This document shows positions 1-5,813 of a stretch of DNA of 6,194 nt, piece by piece; position 1 is the stretch's first letter, and each line of letters opens with the position of its first letter. The DNA comes from an uncultured Clostridia bacterium (GTDB taxonomy: Bacteria > Bacillota > Clostridia > UBA1381), in the NCBI GenBank assembly GCA_934454745.1, contig CAKSGP010000094.1, positions 1 through 6,194 of the forward strand, written 5' to 3'. The translations under genes and the position numbers were made by a program. Under the pieces are notes generated by a model that worked only from the letters and a program-made list of their open reading frames with translations, had not been told where the DNA came from and searched no databases.

Positions 1-2241
1 GTGCAGAGTCATACACAAACCCTTTGGAAGCTTTTAAAACGCTATAATATACCTACATTTATTTTTGTGAATAAAATGGATATTTCACATTTCCATAAGA
101 CAGAATTACTTGATGATTTGCAAAAATATCTGTCCCCCAATTGTGTTGATCCTTCAGATACAGACTCTCTTGTTCTTTGTGATGAAAATATTATGGATGA
201 ATACCTTAATACTGATAAGATTTCAAATAAAACAATAGCACAGGCTGTTTTAAACAGGACAGTATTTCCCTGTTATTTTGGTTCTGCTTTAAAGTCTGAG
301 GGTGTCAAGGAGTTTTTAACAGCACTTGATACATACACTGTTATGCCTGCTAATGTCGCTGAATTTGGTGCAAAGGTTTTTAAAATTACACACGATTTGC
401 AAGGAAAACGTCTTACACATTTAAAAATCACCGGCGGTGAGCTAAAAGCAAAATCAACACTTGATATTAAGGGTGATGATGGTGCAGTCAAATCCGAAAA
501 GGTTGATACACTACGCATTTATTCAGGTGAAAAATTCACAATGACAGACCATGCCTCACAAGGTACGATATGTGCAGTAACAGGGCTTGTAAATACTGCC
601 TCTGGTATGGGACTTGGTTTTGAGTCAAACGCAGAAAAGCCGATGCTTGAGTCGGTTTTGACGTATAAGCTTGAAATCCTTGATAAAACAGATGTACATA
701 CTTGTCTTATCAAGCTACGCATATTAGAGCAAGAGGATCCGCAACTGCGTATAATCTGGAACGAGTTGTCACGCGAAATACATCTTCAACTTATGGGAGA
801 GGTGCAAATCGAGGTTTTACGTCGTATAATTTCAGAAAGATTTGGTATTCAGGCAGATTTTTCTGAAGGTGCTATCGCCTACCGTGAAACTATTGCCGAT
901 ACTGTTGAAGGCGTCGGGCATTTTGAACCATTGCGTCATTATAGCGAGGTCCATTTAATTCTTGAGCCTGGCAAACCCGGAAGCGGTATTGTTATAAAAT
1001 CAAATTGCAGCACTGATTCCCTCGATACGAACTGGCAAAGACTTATTATGACACATGTCGCCGAGAAAACCCATACAGGTGTACTCACTAACTCACCTAT
1101 AACAGATATTAAAATCACTCTTGCATCAGGTAAGGCTCATAAGAAGCATACTGAAGGCGGAGATTTCAGGCAAGCAACATATCGTGCCATACGCCAGGGA
1201 CTTATGAGTGCAAAAAGTGTATTGCTTGAACCCTATTATTCATTCAGGCTCGAAGTTCCCATTGAAAACACAGGACGAGCAATGACCGATTTACAACAAA
1301 TGTCCGCAGAATTTTCTGCACCTGAAACAAAAAACGAGATAAGTATTATAAAAGGATGTGCACCTGTAAGTACAATGCGCGGATATTCTGCTGAAATTAC
1401 TTCTTATACATCAGGCAAAGGCAAGCTTTTTACATCTTATAACGGTTATAAACCATGCCATAACCAGGATGAAGTTATTGAGCAAATCGGCTATAACCCC
1501 GACAGTGACACAGATAATCCGTCAGGGAGTGTATTTTGTGCACACGGTGCAAGCTTTAATGTCCCTTGGGACGAGGTTCATAAGCATATGCACCTTGAAA
1601 GTGCTATAAAGTCTCAGGCTGATAAAAGTCAGAATAATCCCCGTGTACGTGAATACATAAATACTGTTATAAATGATGAGGAGCTTTTGCGGATTTTTGA
1701 AAAAACATATGGTCCCATAAAGATTAATTCTTATACGGCAATGAAAAAGCGTTCCGCATCACCTCAACAAAAGCAGTCTAAGCCATCAAAGCCAAAGCAT
1801 ATCTATGATGGTACCCCTTATCTCCTTGTAGACGGATATAATATAATCTTTGCCTGGGAGGATTTAAAAAACATTGCAAACGAAAATCTTGATGCAGCAC
1901 GTGAAGTTTTAGTCAACAGACTTTGCAATTACCGAGGGTTTACCCAATGCAGTCTGATACTTGTATTTGATGCGTATAAAGTAAAGGGAAACGTTGGTTC
2001 AGTTGAGCATATAAACGGAATTGATGTTGTATATACAAAGGAGGCAGAAACGGCTGATGCTTATATTGAAAAGGTTACACACGAGCTTGCAAAAAATCAC
2101 CGTGTCCGTGTTGCAACCTCTGACGGATTGGAACAGCTTATAATTCTCGGTAACGGTGCAGTGCGTGTTTCTGCATCGGAGCTCTTAAAAGAAGTAATAG
2201 ATACTGAAAACAAAATACGTGAATTTTTAAAAAATATGTAA
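1..2241 (+). CDS. TetM/EF-G-like translational GTPase fused to a C-terminal Rae1/YacP-type NYN nuclease domain (5' end missing)
   Basis: The frame is open from base 1, so the GTG there is an internal Val codon. Compared with TetM, roughly 100 N-terminal residues (P-loop, switch regions, DTPGH) lie outside the window. Seen, numbered from base 1: G4 motif NKMD at 24-27; G5 SAL at 95-97; domain II about 121-205; domain III about 213-290 with GEVQIEVL at 266-273; domain IV about 291-407 with tip loop HKKHTEGG at 380-387; domain V from LLEPYYSF at 408-415. A segment with C513, H515, W523, H527, H529 and H531 follows, then a basic linker (581-600). The NYN domain (607-746) keeps LLVDGYN (D611), VFDAYKVKG (D657), TKEAETADAYIEK (E683, D686) and ATSDGLEQ (D708). 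It closely resembles B. subtilis Rae1 (YacP), which cleaves mRNA in the ribosomal A site in a translation-dependent way. Inferred role: a cytosolic ribosome-bound GTPase that brings a nuclease to the A site. The architecture call is firm; the function is inferred. True tetracycline resistance is doubtful because the TetM tip residues are absent. Confidence 0.9.
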   Translation: MQSHTQTLWKLLKRYNIPTFIFVNKMDISHFHKTELLDDLQKYLSPNCVDPSDTDSLVLCDENIMDEYLNTDKISNKTIAQAVLNRTVFPCYFGSALKSEGVKEFLTALDTYTVMPANVAEFGAKVFKITHDLQGKRLTHLKITGGELKAKSTLDIKGDDGAVKSEKVDTLRIYSGEKFTMTDHASQGTICAVTGLVNTASGMGLGFESNAEKPMLESVLTYKLEILDKTDVHTCLIKLRILEQEDPQLRIIWNELSREIHLQLMGEVQIEVLRRIISERFGIQADFSEGAIAYRETIADTVEGVGHFEPLRHYSEVHLILEPGKPGSGIVIKSNCSTDSLDTNWQRLIMTHVAEKTHTGVLTNSPITDIKITLASGKAHKKHTEGGDFRQATYRAIRQGLMSAKSVLLEPYYSFRLEVPIENTGRAMTDLQQMSAEFSAPETKNEISIIKGCAPVSTMRGYSAEITSYTSGKGKLFTSYNGYKPCHNQDEVIEQIGYNPDSDTDNPSGSVFCAHGASFNVPWDEVHKHMHLESAIKSQADKSQNNPRVREYINTVINDEELLRIFEKTYGPIKINSYTAMKKRSASPQQKQSKPSKPKHIYDGTPYLLVDGYNIIFAWEDLKNIANENLDAAREVLVNRLCNYRGFTQCSLILVFDAYKVKGNVGSVEHINGIDVVYTKEAETADAYIEKVTHELAKNHRVRVATSDGLEQLIILGNGAVRVSASELLKEVIDTENKIREFLKNM

Positions 2242-2260
2242 TACTCTTTAAGTTGCATTT

Positions 2261-2300
2261 AAAAAAGCGGAATGTTTCGTCTGAAACACTCCGCTTTTTT
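2261..2300. terminator. Bidirectional intrinsic terminator between convergent genes
   Basis: Bases 2261-2271 (AAAAAAGCGGA) pair perfectly with 2290-2300. After one A-C mismatch the stem continues for six more pairs (2273-2278 with 2283-2288), closing a four-base GTCT loop. The GC-rich part is followed by a T run on both strands (2295-2300 on plus, the complement of 2261-2266 on minus). It lies 19 nt past the stop of the GTPase-nuclease gene and 9 nt past the stop of the aminopeptidase gene, so it should end both transcripts. Confidence 0.93.
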
Positions 2301-2309
2301 ATGTGTTTT

Positions 2310-3713
2310 TTATCTTTTGTAAAATGCTTTATATGCACGGTATGCCATATAAACGTCACTTTTTGCAACAACCTCAAAGGGAGAGTGCATTGAAAGAACA
2401 GGGACTCCGCAATCGATGACGTCCATATTAAGGTTTGCAACATATTGTGCAATTGTTCCGCCGCCGCCCTGATCAACCTTGCCAAGCTCTCCTGTTTGCC
2501 AGATTACGCCGTTATCATCCATAAGCTTTCCAATTTCATATACAAATTCAGCATTAGCATCAGAGGTACTGCTCTTTCCTCTCGCTCCTGTATATTTAAC
2601 TATTGTAACGCCATATCCAGCATAGCTTGCATTATTTGGCTCTATAACACTCGGATAATTCGGGTCAACGGCCGCAGATACATCAGATGACATACAAGCA
2701 GATGCAGTAACCGCACGGTTTAGGTCAGTTAATGAACAGCGTCCGTTCGTCTTTTCAATAAGTTCAGTTATTGCCATCATCATAAATGCACTCTTAGCAC
2801 CTGTATTTCCGCAGGAGCCTATTTCCTCCTTATCAACAAGGACTGCCATTGCAGTACTCTTGGGTGAATTAACATCTAATATACCCCTTAGTGTAGTATA
2901 CGCACAAACTCTATCGTCCTGACCATATGCACCTATGAAGCTTTCATCAAGTCCAACGTTTTTCGCCTTTTGTGCAGGAACCACTTCAATTTCAGCACTG
3001 ATAAAGCTGTCTTCGGTAATACCGTATCGTGAATTTAACAGCTTGAGTATTGAGAATTTAACCTTCTCCTTTACATCATCAGCCGTAATTGGCATACCAC
3101 CGATTAAGACATTTAAGCTCTCGCCCTCTATTCCCTCTGTCATTTTCTTTGACATCTGCTCCGTTGCAAGATGCGGAAGAAGATCGGTTATAACGAAAAC
3201 AGGATCATTTTCATTCTCACCTATTACTATTTCCTTTTTATTTCCCTCCTTATCATATATAACACCGTGTAATGCAAGAGGAACCGTCGGCCATTGATAT
3301 TTCTTTATACCGCCGTAGTAGTGTGTCTTTAAAAGTGCCATATCTGTGTTTTCATAAAGTGGGTTTTGCTTTAAATCAAGTCTTGGTGAATCAATATGTG
3401 CGCCGGCTATATTAATGCCGTTTCGCATATCCTCTGTGCCTATAACTGCCATAATAATATTCTTGCCACGGTTAAGCTTATACACCTTATCTCCCGGCTT
3501 TAAGCTATCAACTGTATCAAGATTTATATAGCCTGCCGCCTCTGCCATATTAAGTGCTTCTTTAACGCATTCACGCTCTGTCTTTCCTTTGTCTAAAAAT
3601 GTACGGTAGCTGTCGCACATATCATACATTTCTTTTCTTTCCTCATCTGTCAGTTCGAGATAAACATTTTTACGTTTATAGCTCAAACTTTCAAATAATT
3701 CTTTGTCTGTCAT
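2310..3713 (-). CDS. apeA: M18 family zinc aminopeptidase, complete, 467 aa
   Basis: This is a cytosolic metallo-aminopeptidase that removes N-terminal residues from peptides, probably in peptide recycling. No signal peptide or membrane segment is seen. Conserved M18 positions are present: AGAHIDSPR with H106 and D108; GQDDRV with D266/D267; DKEEIG with E296 (expected general base) and E297; SSDVSAAVD with D344; and SMHSPFE with H443. In the family these give two His, two or three acidic zinc ligands and the catalytic Glu, so the active site looks intact. Length and the GQDDR motif fit bacterial aminopeptidase 1 (ApeA) better than the shorter ApeB type. The start at 3713 is chosen because AGAGGTG sits 7 nt upstream. 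The frame extends upstream to a TTG at 3818, but that TTG is part of the -35 hexamer, so the longer form cannot be translated from this promoter. The gene is single, divergent from dxs and convergent with the GTPase-nuclease gene. Substrate preference cannot be read from sequence. Confidence 0.95.
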   Translation of the reverse strand: MTDKELFESLSYKRKNVYLELTDEERKEMYDMCDSYRTFLDKGKTERECVKEALNMAEAAGYINLDTVDSLKPGDKVYKLNRGKNIIMAVIGTEDMRNGINIAGAHIDSPRLDLKQNPLYENTDMALLKTHYYGGIKKYQWPTVPLALHGVIYDKEGNKKEIVIGENENDPVFVITDLLPHLATEQMSKKMTEGIEGESLNVLIGGMPITADDVKEKVKFSILKLLNSRYGITEDSFISAEIEVVPAQKAKNVGLDESFIGAYGQDDRVCAYTTLRGILDVNSPKSTAMAVLVDKEEIGSCGNTGAKSAFMMMAITELIEKTNGRCSLTDLNRAVTASACMSSDVSAAVDPNYPSVIEPNNASYAGYGVTIVKYTGARGKSSTSDANAEFVYEIGKLMDDNGVIWQTGELGKVDQGGGGTIAQYVANLNMDVIDCGVPVLSMHSPFEVVAKSDVYMAYRAYKAFYKR

Positions 3714-3720
3714 TATAAAA

Positions 3721-3727
3721 CACCTCT
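3721..3727 (-). promoter_or_regulatory. Ribosome binding site of the M18 aminopeptidase gene
   Basis: On the minus strand the sequence reads AGAGGTG, followed by 7 nt and then ATG at 3713. It is the only good Shine-Dalgarno sequence near the 5' end of this frame, and it fixes the start codon. Confidence 0.85.
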
Positions 3728-3742
3728 TAAATATTATTTTAC

Positions 3743-3756
3743 ACTTACATATAAGT
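3743..3756. repeat. Short inverted repeat in the aminopeptidase leader
   Basis: ACTTA-CATA-TAAGT has 5-bp arms around 4 bases, and 12 of 14 positions are symmetric. It lies about 27-40 nt downstream of the predicted aminopeptidase start site. It could be a small operator or a weak hairpin, but it is short and AT-rich enough to be chance. Confidence 0.3.
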
Positions 3757-3789
3757 ATTATTCCAACTTTTCTCACTGTTGTTAAGCAT

Positions 3790-3818
3790 ATTCTACCACA
3801 ATAGCAATAGAAAGTCAA
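3790..3818 (-). promoter_or_regulatory. Housekeeping-type promoter for the M18 aminopeptidase gene
   Basis: Minus strand: -35 TTGACT (3818-3813), 17-nt spacer, -10 TAGAAT (3795-3790) preceded by TGG, which makes an extended -10. The expected transcription start is near 3783, giving a leader of about 70 nt before the ATG. The pattern fits sigma-A. It is predicted by eye only. Confidence 0.8.
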
Positions 3819-3845
3819 GCTATGCCAGATTACACAACAGCACCA

Positions 3846-3879
3846 TTTTAATTGTTAAAAACATACGCACTAATATGTT
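3846..3879. repeat. Two adjoining AT-rich inverted repeats upstream of the dxs promoter
   Basis: The first repeat is TTTTAA-TTG-TTAAAA at 3846-3860. The second is AACATA (3860-3865) with TATGTT (3874-3879) around an 8-nt centre; they share base 3860. They lie between the two divergent promoters: 18 nt upstream of the dxs -35, and about 28 nt upstream of the aminopeptidase -35. They could serve as an operator or UP-like element, but base composition alone could produce them. Confidence 0.35.
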
Positions 3880-3897
3880 AAATATTTTCCTCGTTCA

Positions 3898-3926
3898 TTG
3901 ACTTTCAGATGTATTTATGTTATAAT
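3898..3926 (+). promoter_or_regulatory. Strong extended -10 promoter for dxs-tlyA
   Basis: The -35 is TTGACT (3898-3903), followed by a 17-nt spacer and a perfect -10 TATAAT (3921-3926) preceded by TGT, an extended -10. The predicted start is near 3933, leaving a leader of about 27 nt. The match to the sigma-A consensus is close to ideal, which suggests strong constitutive transcription of dxs and tlyA. Confidence 0.9.
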
Positions 3927-3943
3927 ATCTATATTAAAATGGC

Positions 3944-3949
3944 GGAAGG
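3944..3949 (+). promoter_or_regulatory. Ribosome binding site of dxs
   Basis: GGAAGG lies 10 nt before the ATG at 3960 and 13 nt before the second ATG at 3963. It is only 1 nt from the ATG at 3951, and it lies downstream of the ATG at 3939, so it selects 3960 as the most likely start. Confidence 0.75.
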
Positions 3950-3959
3950 TATGCTATAC

Positions 3960-5813
3960 ATGATGAAAAAAGGATTTACATCTGATGAATTAAAAAAAAT
4001 GAATATTGATGAGCTTAACGAATTATGTGAAGATATAAGACGTTTCCTTATAGAAACCGTTAGCAAAACAGGCGGACACCTTGCCTCAAATCTTGGTGTT
4101 GTAGAGCTTACTGTTGCAATCCACAAGGTGTTTAATCTTCCTACGGACAAGCTTATTTTTGATGTAGGTCATCAGTCATACGTGCATAAAATTTTATCAG
4201 GCAGAGCTGATAAAATGGATACACTTCGCCAGTTTGGAGGAATATCGGGATTCCCAAAACGTTCCGAGAGCGAATATGACGTTTTTGATACAGGACATTC
4301 CGCAACCTCAATATCTGCCGCACTCGGTATGGCACGTGCCAGAGATTTGTCAGGTGAAAAATATAATGTTATCGCTCTTTTCGGTGACGGGGCACTAACA
4401 GGCGGAGAAATGTATGAGGCTATTAACGATGCAGGTCATACGAAAACGCCGCTAATCTTGATATTAAATGATAACGCAATGTCGATTTCAAAGAATGTAG
4501 GTGCCGTATCTAAACATTTGCGTAAAATCCGCATTAACCGCCTGTACTTTAACTCAAAACGGCGTGTTGCAAAATTTTTAAACAAAATACCCCTGATAGG
4601 TAAACCTATCCGTGTTTCCATAGAAGCTGTAAAATCCGTTCTTAGACGGTATGTTGCTACAACAACCTTATTTGAGGATTTGGGATTTAAATATATCGGT
4701 CCCCTAGACGGACACGATATTAAATCCCTTATAGACTGCTTAGAATATGCAAAGACAGAACATAAGCCTGTCCTTCTCCATGTATGTACACAGAAAGGAA
4801 AAGGTTACCAACCGGCAGAAAAAGACCCCTCAGGTTGTCACGGTGTTGGAGTGTTTGATATATCTAACGGCAAGCTTCCCCCTCTTAAAAATTCATACAG
4901 TCAACAATTTGGAAGCACACTTATAGATATTGCAAAAAACAATAACAAAGTTGTTGCAATTACTTGTGCAATGCCTGACGGTACAGGCCTTATTGAATTT
5001 TCCAGGCTGTACCGTGACAGATTTTTCGATGTAGGAATCGCAGAACAGCACGGCGTGACATTTGCCGCAGGTATGGCAGTATCAGGATTTATTCCTGTTA
5101 TTCCCTTATACTCAACTTTTCTTCAGCGTGCCTATGATCAGGTGCTTCACGATGTATGTCTGCAAAATCTCCACGTAGTATTTCCGGTAGATCGTGCCGG
5201 AATCGTCGGTGCAGATGGTGAAACACACCAGGGTATTTACGATATTTCATATCTATCTGCGATGCCGAATATGACTGTTTTATCCGCATCGTCATTTGCT
5301 CAGCTTGACGCTATGCTAAGGTATGCAATAAACGAACACGAAGGACCTATTGCAATACGGTATCCGAGAGGTAATACACAGACAAGCTTTGAATACTCAG
5401 ATTTTCAATACGGAAAAGCCTATGTACAAAAAACAGGAAAAGACATTTCGATTATTGCATCGGGACGAATGGTAAAGCGTGCTGAGGAAGTGGCAGAAAT
5501 TCTCGAGCAGGAGAACATTAATCCCGAAATTCTCGAAATGCCGACAGTATATCCAATTGACGAGGCATCAGTAATCGCCCAAGCAATGAAAACAAACTTC
5601 GTTATAACCTTAGAGGATAATGTAAAATCCGGCGGTATGGGCGAACATATAGCAGAAATCATTCTTTCTCACAATATCAACACTAAATTTAAAGTATTTG
5701 CGTTCCCTTCTGAACCTGTGGTTCACGGAACAGTAGACGAGCTTGACAAAAAATACGGCATTGACAAAAAATCTGTGTCAGACTATATAATAAAGGAACT
5801 TAGAAATGGCTAA
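3960..5813 (+). CDS. dxs: 1-deoxy-D-xylulose-5-phosphate synthase, complete, 617 aa
   Basis: Dxs condenses pyruvate and glyceraldehyde 3-phosphate with loss of CO2 to form DXP. This is the first step of the MEP isoprenoid pathway and also feeds thiamine and, in some bacteria, pyridoxal synthesis. It is a cytosolic thiamine-diphosphate enzyme. Visible features: GGHLASNLG (H40), DVGHQSYVHK (H71), TGHSATS (H113), the diphosphate/Mg motif GDGALTGGE (D143) ending in NDN (N172), LGFKYIGPLDGHD starting at 241, DVGIAEQH with catalytic E362, DRAGIVGADGETHQG (R412, D419, H423), and the C-terminal transketolase domain from about 490. The length is normal for the family and no key residue is missing. The frame is open back to an ATG at 3909, but that codon lies between the -35 and -10 elements. 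The start at 3960 follows from GGAAGG 10 nt upstream; 3963 is the alternative. The gene leads a unit with tlyA, which begins before dxs ends. Confidence 0.97.
   Translation: MMKKGFTSDELKKMNIDELNELCEDIRRFLIETVSKTGGHLASNLGVVELTVAIHKVFNLPTDKLIFDVGHQSYVHKILSGRADKMDTLRQFGGISGFPKRSESEYDVFDTGHSATSISAALGMARARDLSGEKYNVIALFGDGALTGGEMYEAINDAGHTKTPLILILNDNAMSISKNVGAVSKHLRKIRINRLYFNSKRRVAKFLNKIPLIGKPIRVSIEAVKSVLRRYVATTTLFEDLGFKYIGPLDGHDIKSLIDCLEYAKTEHKPVLLHVCTQKGKGYQPAEKDPSGCHGVGVFDISNGKLPPLKNSYSQQFGSTLIDIAKNNNKVVAITCAMPDGTGLIEFSRLYRDRFFDVGIAEQHGVTFAAGMAVSGFIPVIPLYSTFLQRAYDQVLHDVCLQNLHVVFPVDRAGIVGADGETHQGIYDISYLSAMPNMTVLSASSFAQLDAMLRYAINEHEGPIAIRYPRGNTQTSFEYSDFQYGKAYVQKTGKDISIIASGRMVKRAEEVAEILEQENINPEILEMPTVYPIDEASVIAQAMKTNFVITLEDNVKSGGMGEHIAEIILSHNINTKFKVFAFPSEPVVHGTVDELDKKYGIDKKSVSDYIIKELRNG
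5792..5797 (+). promoter_or_regulatory. Ribosome binding site of tlyA, inside dxs
   Basis: AAAGGA sits 8 nt before the tlyA ATG at 5806 and within the last codons of dxs. With the 8-nt gene overlap this points to translational coupling. Confidence 0.75.

Noticed and set aside
1..3. GTG at the first base as a start codon
   Set aside because: It falls within a translational GTPase G domain, just before the G4 motif. The P-loop and switch regions must lie upstream, so the gene is cut by the window edge.
1..2241. A genuine tet(M)/tet(W)-type tetracycline resistance gene
   Set aside because: The fold matches, but the domain IV tip lacks the YSPV residues, the protein carries extra C-terminal segments absent from TetM, and no mobile-element context is visible.
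2138..2485. A 115-codon minus-strand frame spanning the terminator
   Set aside because: It overlaps two well-supported genes and the hairpin, resembles no known protein, and is Leu/Phe/His-rich in the manner of an antisense shadow.
2445..3297. Plus-strand open frames opposite the aminopeptidase gene
   Set aside because: They lie entirely inside a well-conserved M18 gene and look like low-complexity shadows, with no domain recognisable.
3714..3959. A riboswitch or small RNA in the divergent intergenic region
   Set aside because: The leaders are about 70 and 27 nt, too short for a THF, TPP or similar riboswitch. No strong GC-rich hairpin followed by a T run is seen. Two promoters and a few AT-rich repeats account for the region.
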